This document shows, in pieces, positions 54,656-64,000 of a stretch of DNA of 64,000 bases; positions within the stretch are counted from its first letter, which is position 1; the number at the start of each line of letters is the position of its first letter. The DNA lies in NCBI RefSeq assembly GCF_021347895.1, contig NC_067117.1, positions 31,812,067 through 31,876,066 on the forward strand. The letters are read 5' to 3'. The position numbers and the translations under genes are program-made. The stretch comes from Acanthochromis polyacanthus (taxonomy: Eukaryota > Chordata > Actinopteri > Pomacentridae). Under the pieces are notes generated by a model. It searched no databases, was not told where the DNA came from, and saw only the letters and a list, made by a program, of their open reading frames with translations.

Positions 54656-56030
54656 TGTGAATAAAAGTCATCAATTAAAATTTATTTGAATTGGGAAAAC
54701 TGTGCTTGTTGCGTCAGATATTGGTTTCTGACAAAAATGCATTTATTTAAATACAAAGCCTCTAATTAATTAGATTAGATTTTTTTAATCGCGCCCCACC
54801 ACTAATATTTTTCTGTTTCTGTTGTCAGACAATCGAACGGCAACAGTAATATGCTAATTGCATTGTTGTTTGACAAAATCATCATATGTACGAGTCAAAA
54901 AACAGCCAATCTTCTGTAAAATTTTCAATAATTATATGTAAAATTCTGTTTTTCTGTCAATCACAAATGCAGAGAGAGTTTTCTTCCTAAAGGGGGCGGG
55001 GACAGCAGTAGCGTTACTGCATAAAAACAGTCCATTTCGGACAGAACGCCAGTAGTTACACATTTGTGGTGAAATCTTTTCAGTATTTTGAGCTGAAAAC
55101 ATAAAAGACACATTCTGGGGATGTGGAAGACTTTCAGTAATTTGCTGAAAAGAAACAATACAGGACCTTTGAGTCTATCACACATTTGTTTGTGTCACAG
55201 AAAAGGGCACCATCATCAAAAAGAAGCAACTCTTACACTTCTGATGCAGCACCAGCCTGAACTAGATGGAAGCTTATTTATTACTAATTTTATCTCCATC
55301 TTTGCAGCCCAGGAGCGAACTGAGGATTTGCTTTTGTGCTGCAGCTCCCAGACACCATCTATCTAACAACATGACGTGACATGTTTGTCCTGAGGTTCTG
55401 TATTCGTTGGACTTGGAGTCCTGATCGACAGTCATCATATGACATAACGGTTACTCTTACTGTTGAACCTGGTTATGTGAAGCTCAACCTTTCCTGGACT
55501 CATACTGATGGGGAAACAATTTACAGCTATTACATGAAATCAAGACCAAAACATAAGCAGCATTTCTTTTGGGATAAATATGCTTTTGCATGGAATCCAA
55601 AACACGTGGCTCTGGGTTGTAAAAAACAAACAAAAAAAATACGCTATTCTGCTTCATAAACTGGACCAAAATTGACATTTATTTAAATGAAAATGTCACA
55701 ATAATACTACAGGTTAGTTAGGAGCTCCTCCAGGCAGATTTTACTAAATTAAATAAGGGAACAGATTTCCAACCCCTGAAGCTGTCAAACTAAATTAAGC
55801 GAATCCTGTGGGTTTAAATGAATAAATACAATGTTTGTTGATAGAAGCATTTTTTCTTAATTGATGCCTCTTTTGAGAGAACACCATCTGTCAAATGGCC
55901 AGTTGAAAAACAAACCTGTCTTATGAGCTCATGTCACAACACATGAACAGCCGATTATATGCAAGAGCAACTTGGTTCGGGCAAAAATTATTGTTTAGGT
56001 TGAAATTATTACTCTGATAAGGTTAAAGGG
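54656..56030. other. 5' flank, nothing recognised
   Basis: No supported exon. An open frame at 55381-55659 has no recognised similarity and no splice context. Confidence 0.5.
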
Positions 56031-56035
56031 CCTTT

Positions 56036-56049
56036 GTTGCCATGGTTAC
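56036..56049. promoter_or_regulatory. RFX X-box-like palindrome
   Basis: GTTGCCATGGTTAC matches the RFX consensus in both half-sites. No repeat was recognised around it. No gene is identified nearby. Confidence 0.4.
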
Positions 56050-56489
56050 AACAATTGCATGGCTGACGTCGGGACATGACCATGCGTAAAAGAGCAAGAA
56101 TACAAGGAAAACTACACTGAGTGTCTTTGCAGATGCTAATGGTTTATCTTTTGCATTGTCATTTTGTGCTAAATCCTGGTGCCTACAGTTCCCACAATGC
56201 AACACAATCCCCAATAGTTCATTCAACACCAAGCAGCCAACCCTGTGTCCCAGAAGTGTTGTGTTTCTACACACCTAGGCTGCATTCTACATGTTTTGAA
56301 AGACGTGTAATTTTGTTCAAATTCGTCTTTGCACCTGTGAGGTAAGAGGAAAGGTCTCCAGTTGGAGGAAGCCATGACATTCATGTCAGTGGACTTTTAC
56401 TCAGGAGTTAGGGGTTTCTGTCTCATATGGAACCATTATTCTTAAGTTTCATTGCCACTCATTTACTTTCAGCTTTCATTTACTGTTTG

Positions 56490-56690
56490 ATAGGCTTAAG
56501 TCACCAGAGCTGCATGGTTAGATTTAGGAAAATATCATTTTCTGGGGGCTTAAAATATGACTTTTTTGCAATATGTTTGAATATTTTTCTTAATTTTCTG
56601 GTTTTACAAGGTGATGAATCCCATCATATTTAATATGAGATTGGTTGGCTGACAATGAGCGACAATAAAGTACAAATCTCTTAAAGCATA
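56490..56690 (+). repeat. Low-copy diverged repeat, copy 3
   Basis: Shares AAATATGACTTTTTTGCAAT, TTTTCTGG, ATTTAATATGAGAT and TTGGTTGGCTGA with copies at 21590 and 36100. Confidence 0.5.
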
Positions 56691-56879
56691 CCTGAGATTG
56701 CAGTTTTGTTGTATAGACATGTAGTTTTTGGGAGTTGGGGTGCAGAAACCGTGCTGAACCTCAGTCAGTCAGGACATAGTGGCCAAACAATAACTACTAC
56801 GACTTCCAAGTTTATCCTGAAAACGGTACTTGTTCCACGCTCAATCATTGGAAAAGAAGCAATTACAAAACAGTGGAAA

Positions 56880-57535
56880 AAACTAGAAAAGCACTCAGAG
56901 AGCAAAGTATTCCACCAAGGCTGCTCATTCCCCCATATGGCATTGTCAAAAATGTAGGATTTCTGTTTTTTTTTTAGAAAGGCAGCATTTGTTTATTAGT
57001 TATTGATGATCAGAAATCACGGTAACATAGAATGTGTCCATTTAATGTAGATGAACCCACAAACAAAAAGACCTTGTGCTGAGCATATAGGAGTGGTGTG
57101 CATGAGTATGTTATGTACGGATGCCGAATCACGTGACCTAAATACGTAGGGGACGCAGGAATTGATGGGACTCAGAAACACCCCCACAATTTAAACAATT
57201 GTGCCTTGTATCATTTCTGACAGATGAGTCCCGATAATTCCACAGTGGTGGACTTGTAGTAGGATCGCAATCATGTGATCGTCAGCAGGCAGCTGATGTA
57301 GTGTTCACTTGTTGGTATAGTTAAAGTGACGCCAATCCACTATCTCGCAATGATACAGAAATCTTTAACAAATCCATGGATCCAGACTATAAGCTGCATC
57401 ACTGCCAAAATCTAATGATTTGGTCCTGACCTTCCCTGAAAATGTCATTCAAATCTGTTAGTTCGTTTCTGAGTAATGTTGCAAACAAACAGACATACAA
57501 ACCAATGCCATTCATTACATTCCTTGGTGAAGTAA
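56880..57535 (+). repeat. ~650-bp interspersed repeat, full-length copy
   Basis: Runs from ACTAGAAAAGCACTCAGAGA through AACATAGAATGTGTCCATTT, CGCAATCATGTGATCGTCAG and GATCCAGACTATAAGCTGCA to AACAAACAGACATACAAACC. It aligns along its length with the reverse complement of 38163-38840. Confidence 0.75.
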
Positions 57536-57910
57536 AAAAATGTTAAAAGCTCACAAAATTTCTGTTTTTATTATGAGAATTTGATCATTTCATCAAATAG
57601 CACATGGAAAGTCTCAGAGTCTCAGACTTTGTGGTTATAGTCCTTCCCAGACTCACAGATTTTAAGTTCTACTGACCTAGAACTGATGACTTCACTTTGC
57701 TAATGTTTTATTTTGGAAAGAGACAAATAAAACTCAGCCTACCTTTGACTGGAAGGCACTCGTTCTTTTCTGGATCTCGGTCACTCTCCCCTGTTCAGCG
57801 ACAACTGGCCTCTATGACATCAGTTCAGATGGAGGTCTTTATTCAGGAGTCCCAGACTCCCTCATGCATGGTTTCAGTGGCCAAACCTGTACAGAGGAGA
57901 GATATTGGGA

Positions 57911-57927
57911 TCCGGCTCAAAGGACCA
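57911..57927 (-). other. Primer-binding site complementary to tRNA-Tyr
   Basis: The plus strand reads TCCGGCTCAAAGGACCA, the mature 3' end of vertebrate tRNA-Tyr with CCA and one C-to-A difference from the usual CTCGAAGGACCA. It lies four bases from the LTR edge at 57932, the normal place for a retroelement PBS. Element orientation is minus. Confidence 0.7.
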
Positions 57928-57931
57928 AAAA

Positions 57932-58291
57932 TGTTAGGAAAATTCTTCAGTGGAGTAATGACTTCTTCAAATAAACACTCACTCAAACACTCGTCTCTCA
58001 AGTCAAAGCAAAGTTTTTACTTGTGCAAGTAATCAACATTCACAGAACACAGTCTGTGCAAGTGACTGTTGAAGGTGGAAAATAGCATAGCTTTTATACA
58101 GACACATAAGCATGAGTTACACATCTTGGTATGTGTTATCTAGTTCGCTACCAAATAGGCCTTGGTTCTTCTTTGCAGCGCTTCATCTAAAATTACTGAG
58201 CACAGCTTCATAGGAATTACACACCACATAGTTATATAGTATTACAATGAAAAAGAACATTTAATCATCAAATACAATAAGTTTCATAACA
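57932..58291 (-). mobile_element. LTR of a retrotransposon or endogenous retroelement
   Basis: The 360-bp segment is bounded by TGTTA and TAACA (TG..CA). The PBS lies just outside its 3' edge in minus orientation. No second LTR and no gag or pol frame were found. About 200 bases of internal leader (57700-57910) remain, so the element is a truncated 5' LTR plus leader. Whether it is Gypsy-like or retroviral cannot be told. Confidence 0.6.
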
Positions 58292-58983
58292 GCGTTTATG
58301 TTATTTTAGTTGGATTGGATGTGCAGGAAGTTAACAGGAAGTCAGTCGGCTCTGTTGACATGAGTCTCTGACCTGCGTGCTCTGTATTGACTTAACTGAA
58401 AATTAGCATTGCTCTATAGGTTGCAGAAGTGTGCAGAAGCTAGAAAATCTTATCGACATACTGTATGTACCACACACGCACCACTGAGCAGCTTTCCCTC
58501 CAATGAAAGAAATGCATCCGTTCAGTCAGAGAATTGGACATATTCAGAGCACTGTGTGGAGTTTCTTTTAATTTTTTCCCTAACTTCCCCGCATCTCCCT
58601 GTGGAGCCACTGAAGACTGTATTCGGCTGTTTTTCACATATGCAATAGTACTTCTAGACCTGTAAACAGACTTTGATGTGTGGTTCCGCTTTAAAAGGCC
58701 ATATCCTGTGCTTGCATAATTGCACTTTTATAAATAGTTTCTTGCCGTTTGTCTAGCCACCTGTCTGTTTTTCTGTCTTTGCATCAGCATCTGCCATAGA
58801 ACAGGTCGGGCTTTTCACATTCCAGATACATTTAATCAAAATATAGACATTTCTGACACCAGGAGCCACTTAGGAGTTGAGGCTCAGCTTGACCGAACCT
58901 TGACCTGGACAGTGTGATCAGCGCAGGGATGAAGGTCACGTCCAGCCTCACTGCTTGGCTGAGTGCCCGAACCAAACCCGGCC
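58292..58983. other. 5' flank, nothing recognised
   Basis: No supported exon or repeat. The same holds for 58998-59855. Confidence 0.55.
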
Positions 58984-58997
58984 GTTGCCAAGGCAAC
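58984..58997. promoter_or_regulatory. RFX X-box palindrome (perfect)
   Basis: GTTGCCAAGGCAAC is an exact inverted repeat and a full match to RTNRCC(N2)RGYAAC. It sits in non-repetitive GC-rich sequence (58900-59030). The target gene is unknown. Confidence 0.45.
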
Positions 58998-59859
58998 TGG
59001 ATGTAGCACCGGCAACGTCAGGATCAGCTGACACTGATGCGAGATGACAAGACCACCCAGAGAGGAAGACTGGGTGAATGAGAAAGGGAGAGAAATTAAG
59101 AAACAGACCGAGGACACAAAGACGTCTTTAAAGTGACGAGAAAAAAACCAATGGAAAAAGATGAATGCTGGAGATACAGAGCAGCAGAGGGAGAGGGTCT
59201 TGTCAGCGTTCAAATCGGTTATTTTTGAAATCGCTCCAGCTCTCAGCTCACACACACAGCCATGTAGTCCTCTGAGATTATGCAACTGAATGTGTGTTAT
59301 TCCATCATAATCCCGCTTCACTGGGTATTAACATTCAAACTTTTATAAGTAGAGTAGAGCGCGACCAAAGTGCTCCCTTATTCGCTTTCTCATTTTCTTC
59401 ATAGCCTCTCTGTCACTGCTTCCAATTGTGTTTATCTTTGTTACACATACAAATACACAATTACACCCAATTCTTCAGTATTTCTATTTATTTTGTCTGT
59501 CAGCTCCTCTGGTTTTATGTTAGGGTATCCTGCAGGTCGGGAAAAGATTTGTGCACTTTTTTAAACTCCTCAACATTCAAATCATGCAACAATTTATGGA
59601 ATTACATTTACAAAACCCTATACGTATCTCATACATGCTTGTATTTAACCTGACACTTTATGCAACATAAACCCTTCTGGTGTAGAAATATACGACCACA
59701 ACCAATGGACCTTTACTGTTTAAGCTAATTAATATGAATAAGGTCAAGAATTCACATCAGTAGTGCTTCTTTAGGAGCAGAGTCTTCATGGTGTGCGATT
59801 CTGAATATACTAATACTAATTGTTCGACTGAGAGACCATGCTGAAAACAGTAAAACTAA

Positions 59860-60240
59860 TATTAAAGGTGCAAGCAGCATTGATTGGGTCCTTGCATCTT
59901 TGATGGTCAGGGAATCCAAGCATGTCCACCAGGTGGTGCTGCAACTGAGAGTGCATTTTGGCCTATGACCTTGTTGATGGCAAATTATCAAAATTGTCCA
60001 TTGGCGCTATCACTGTGAATGTGTATTGGCCTGTGTATGTCACTGGGGCTGGAGTCTGATCACACATGTAAAGTTTGAGTCAGATTGGAGCATGTGCAGG
60101 CCAGTCATGCAGCACTTCCTGTTTCACGGCAAAACATCAAAATACTGGGGGTTGCACTTTCCACAACCTCAGACTTTTGCTGGGCGTTTTGGCAACTTTT
60201 AATCACCCATGTCTGGTGTACATCCTGGCCAAATTTGAGC
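59860..60240 (+). repeat. Interspersed fish repeat (GGTGCAAGCAGC)
   Basis: ATTAAAGGTGCAAGCAGCAT, GTCCACCAGGTGGTGCTGCA and TTTTGGCCTATGACCTTG form a recurrent repeat in teleost genomes. Class not established. Confidence 0.55.
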
Positions 60241-60849
60241 ACTGTTGGGGTAACCCTATGTAAGTGTATAGCTTTTGAAAAGGTGCAAAAAAATAAAATG
60301 CATCTTCATCCTTTACTGAAAAGCCTTTGAAACATCCTTCACTAAGCCAGAACAGAAAAGCTTAAAGTAACAACAAACGGAATGAAACATGATCAAAAAT
60401 GAATCCAATGATAATGTAGTAAGTCAATACTTCTAAGCAACCAAACATTGCAATGCATAATATTATAGTGCAGATATGCAGTATAGAATACAGTCTATCA
60501 GGAATGTAATATATATCAATAAAAAAGTTGACGTAAATATATGTATAATAAAATTTTAGTTGTTTATATTTTAAAGTTATGTGAAAAAGTTAACTCTGAG
60601 ACATGCTGTCTTTGTATCATATATCATTTCTATTGTAATGAAAATACAAGAACAATATGATTACATTTGTAAACTAGAGATTTCAAGCTTTTTTACGATA
60701 TATAATATGTTGTGATTGCATGAGTGAAATGGCTACAATAGCTATGTTAATTTTTGGTATAAAAAAAACCTGGCCACATAAAAAATTACAGTGGGAATGA
60801 GTTATTTTGCTGTTACCACTCAAGTCTCGTTTAGGACATCATAAAGGTT

Positions 60850-61470
60850 AAAAAAATGAAGTGGCATTTTGTTGTGGGGGGAGGTAGGGGTGCATGGTAG
60901 GCCTTCTGAGCTCCTGGACTATATGTCATAAATCTTGTGGTTCACTGTTGATTTTGGGATCCGTGGCTGCTTTCAAATGGCTCCATATGACATTCTTGAC
61001 TTCTTTTAGTCAATGATTTGCTCTTTAGATCTTTTCTGAACTCCTCAGACTTCCTAAATGTGGTGTTTGTGGCTGAGCCTAATGAATGTATGAACTCATT
61101 AAAATTGGCTCAGCAGAGTCACCAGCTGTAGTCAACTGCAATCTTTCACGAGAGGTTAAGAGGTCATTCCACGAAGAAATTTCGATTACCACAGCTTTCA
61201 ACATCACTAAAATTGACAATTAAAGTTGCTGTATTCTATGTATATTTTTGACCCAGCAAATTTTGTCATATTTCCAGAAGACCTATAATGAATCTATGAA
61301 GGAATCAAACAGTTGATTTTTTTTCTATTATAAACTTTGTTTTACCAAAGGCTTTTAAGATTTTAGGATTGCATTGTTGAAAATTCAGTGACAGGAGTTG
61401 TTGGAAACTCAAGACTGCCATGATAAACATGGTCTTTACAAGAGCTTGTACATTTTTGTTCACGACTGTA
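60850..61470. mobile_element. Tc1-like element remnant
   Basis: Ends TTTTTGTTCACGACTGTA at 61470, the terminal repeat of a fish Tc1 family. Before it lie GTTGGAAACTCAAGACTGCC and TATTTTTGACCCAGCAAATT, terminal-region phrases of the same family. No transposase frame remains. Confidence 0.6.
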
Positions 61471-61963
61471 TTCTGTGATTTATCTCACATGTAAATATGG
61501 AACAAAACTGAGACCAGAAGTTGCAGTGAGTGTTTGATTTACTTTTGTGTGAGTGTTTTCCCATTCCCGTGGCTGCTGGTGGTCCAGTGGCTCTGAATTG
61601 GTTCTTGAAATGGTTTTTGCATTTATGACATGCCTGGTGTGTTTTAACTTTCTTCTACACAACAATTATACACCTGATTGTAATCCATCCAAATAGACAC
61701 TGAAGAAAAAGCAGTATGAAATGGATGAAAGGAAAATGGAACAAGTCGGAATCAACCATTGACAATTACTGATGATCGTGAAAGACCGGTAACCGATATA
61801 CAGTAGACATATTGTTTTCAAGCATGCGATTCATAACTAGGCTTCTTCATTAATAAGGGTGACTAAAACTGGATATGTTAAGGATTAATAGGAGTGATTA
61901 AACTGGGACGCTCTCCGGTGTTTATGTGGATCGACTGAGGTTGATCAGTTTGTCTCCTGCAGT

Positions 61964-62357
61964 TACAGCCATGGCCATAAGTTTGGACACAGCATGACTT
62001 ACTATGTCTGTTTTGATGTCTATTACAGAACATAACTAATATTTTTTGACAGCACCAGTTTCATTAGTCAACAAATCAACAAGGGATATAATATTATCAA
62101 TAAATTCCAACAATTGGAACAACTTTGTTCCCAAAACATAATATTAGAAGAAAATAACAAAAAAATGCAGTACTTTCACAACCGAATTTGGTAAGAATAA
62201 CAAAATGACACCAAACTCTTTTGATGTTTTTTTTTAATATGAAACTTAATATAGTTCTCAGGAGTTGTGTACTGTATTGTAAGTGACAATTTTGTGGTAT
62301 TTTCTAAGATTCACAAGCGTCATGGTACTTGTGTCCAAACTTATGGCCATGGCTGTA
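61964..62357. mobile_element. Non-autonomous Tc1/mariner-type element with perfect 27-bp TIRs
   Basis: The 27-base termini at 61964-61990 and 62331-62357 are exact reverse complements, starting TACAGCCATGGCCATAAGTT. TA sits at each end. The 394-bp length, AT-rich interior and absence of coding frame mark a MITE. Confidence 0.88.
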
Positions 62358-62894
62358 CATCTGGTGTTCTTCTCTATTTCCTTAATATTTTACTATTCTG
62401 TCGCTTTCATTTTCCCACTAAGGTCCACACCCTGAAGCAATATTTATTTATTGTTTCCCAGACTCTGTTTCAGGTTAACATTTTCTTAGCTTTCAAACTT
62501 AGCCACTTGCCGTTAGCATTGCCTTAGCCACCGTGAGAGAAGCTGATGTTCTGGTTTGTGGCAACGGCTTGTGTTTTTATTCAGTTTTTCCTGCTTGAGA
62601 GACATTTCTGAGAACACAGAGTGATGACAGACATAGAAAGGAGGCTGCATCAGGCCTGAAGTAGCACATCTGTGAATAATCAGTCAATTAAAGTACTGAT
62701 ACCAATAATGAGGAAAATGCAAAATACTGATGACCATATTTGGCACTCAGTTTATCACCAACGATCAGTATTTCCCTGATAAAATGAGATATTCTACCAC
62801 AACTGTCCGGTGAAGCCTTTATACTTTCCAGCCAGCTAACAGTGAGTTTTGCATATCAGGCATACGTTGTAAATCTTGTGCTTCACACACCGAA

Positions 62895-62960
62895 TGACGT
62901 CAGTCTGCCAGTCTTGCTGCGTCTCTGGGGTCCGTCCAGGAAGAGACAGAAGGCCGAGCA
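62895..62960 (+). promoter_or_regulatory. CRE (TGACGTCA) followed by a donor-like site
   Basis: A perfect palindromic CREB site is at 62895-62902. About 75 bases on, CCAGAGGTAAAG at 62962-62973 resembles a splice donor. Together they could be the promoter and first non-coding exon of a plus-strand neighbour. Inference only. Confidence 0.2.
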
Positions 62961-62973
62961 GCCAGAGGTAAAG

Positions 62974-63394
62974 ACCTCCACTGGGCGACCACAGCGAGTG
63001 TGTGTGCGTCTGCGATAATGAGAATTCGTGTGCGTGAGACGAAGGCCCACAGAAGGCTTTATTTATGCTTTATGTCTTTCTGTGACACCAAGCTATTCTT
63101 TGTGTGTTCATGTGCAGACAGGAGGGGGGAGGACAGATAAAGACGTTATATAACCATGTCATGATGGATCACCAGGTAGACCTGCAGTGTGTGTCAGGGC
63201 AAAGATGTCTACACACACACAAAGTAAAGGCACAAATCTCTCCTCCATTGTGTCAGAAAGCACAGTGGACATTATTTTTAGTTGTTAAATATTGCAGGAC
63301 TCTTCGAAATTTACTTTGGAGGTTACACAATAATCAAATTAAGATTTTAATTCTGTAGTTTTATTCAAAATTTGACGGATTCTTGATGATCTGC
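62974..63394. other. Nothing recognised
   Basis: No supported exon or repeat. The same holds for 62358-62894. Confidence 0.5.
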
Positions 63395-63810
63395 TGTGCG
63401 ATCAGCAGCTTTATTGTACATTTTCTCACTTCTGAAGCAGACTCTACAATTCTACAATTAACTTTCTCATTTATTACAAAAACAGTTCAGCAAAAAGTGT
63501 TTCTGAAAGCATTTGAGACGAGAAATACGCTGCTGAATCTATCCTCGTCTTAGTTCAACAACGGCTAGTTGAGACATTTAACGACAGTTTTGCGATGCGT
63601 TGGACACTGAATTGTATAGAGTAGGAGTCTGCTCTACTTTATGTAAATGAGCTGCAGAAAGCTCCGGGGAGACGTGTCACAACGCAACCAGCATGCATTG
63701 AATGAATGGGATATGAGAAATCGACGACAAATGATGTAGCCATCCCATAATAGACCACTTTTCAAGACATTGAAAATGCTTGAGTTTACAAAAAGTCTAC
63801 CATGGGGGTC
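63395..63810 (-). repeat. Interspersed repeat, copy inverted relative to 49565-49990
   Basis: Reads, in reverse complement, the same phrases as 49565-49990. This includes the TCTATTATGGGATGGCTAC block at 63738-63757. Confidence 0.7.
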
Positions 63811-63864
63811 GTCCACGATAGGCAAAAATCCATGAAGTAGCAATGTTATATTTATTTTGTTAGT

Positions 63865-63886
63865 TATATATATATATATATATATT
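63865..63886. repeat. (TA)n microsatellite
   Basis: A short uninterrupted TA run near the window end. Confidence 0.95.
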
Positions 63887-64000
63887 AAGGCTTTATAAAC
63901 CCTCCCCACACTCTTATAACCACTGCCTATGCTCTGAAACACTGAAACTATGTAGTTTTCAAATTTTCTGTGATGGGAAGCCACTTCTTCACATTTGGGT

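Noticed and set aside
55381..55659. 92-codon open frame (FVLRFCIRWTWSPDRQ)
   Set aside because: Not recognised. There is no splice context and AT-rich flanks. Length is within chance for 64 kb.

Overview
This is a teleost fish genomic window, probably percomorph. It shows vertebrate splice sites, long TE-rich introns, many (CA)n arrays and repeat families typical of fish: Tc1-like DNA elements, short TIR elements, tRNA-derived SINEs and an L2-like LINE tail. No bacterial gene structure, tRNA gene, rRNA gene or CRISPR array was seen.

The only protein-coding gene I can support is rims4 on the minus strand. It encodes the short gamma-RIM synaptic protein RIMS4. Five coding exons were placed by splice sites, reading-frame continuity and family resemblance: exon 1 at 43185-43281 (ATG at 43281), exon 2 at 14866-15010, exon 3 at 5600-5712, exon 4 at 4023-4124 and exon 5 at 566-705. 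They join in frame into 199 codons, ending inside the C2 domain. The last coding exon, about 70 residues, lies beyond position 1. Intron 1 is about 28 kb. A GC-rich leader lies just upstream of the ATG. CCAAT and GC boxes at 44.64-44.68 kb mark a candidate promoter.

The introns (1-43184) and the 5' flank (43.3-64 kb) are mostly repeats or featureless sequence. The repeats include two elements with 9-bp target duplications, one carrying a RecQ-helicase-like fragment (50621-51204, related to 1533-2093). There are several Tc1-like fossils (6.3-7.4, 18.1-19.7, 23.5-24.3 and 60.9-61.5 kb) and a non-autonomous element with perfect 27-bp TIRs (61964-62357). A mariner-type transposase pseudogene has a tandemly duplicated segment (46.9-47.9 kb). 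A single LTR carries a tRNA-Tyr primer-binding site (57.9-58.3 kb). Seven segments of one short TIR element and three SINE-like families are also present.

From 45 to 64 kb no convincing exon was found. This flank looks intergenic, with scattered regulatory-like motifs: RFX X-boxes at 56036 and 58984, and a CRE at 62895. Observations worth a second look are a possible poison exon in rims4 intron 3, the helicase-bearing element, RFX-like palindromes both in unique DNA and inside a repeat family, and several nested or rearranged transposons. Nothing here amounts to a clearly new biological system.
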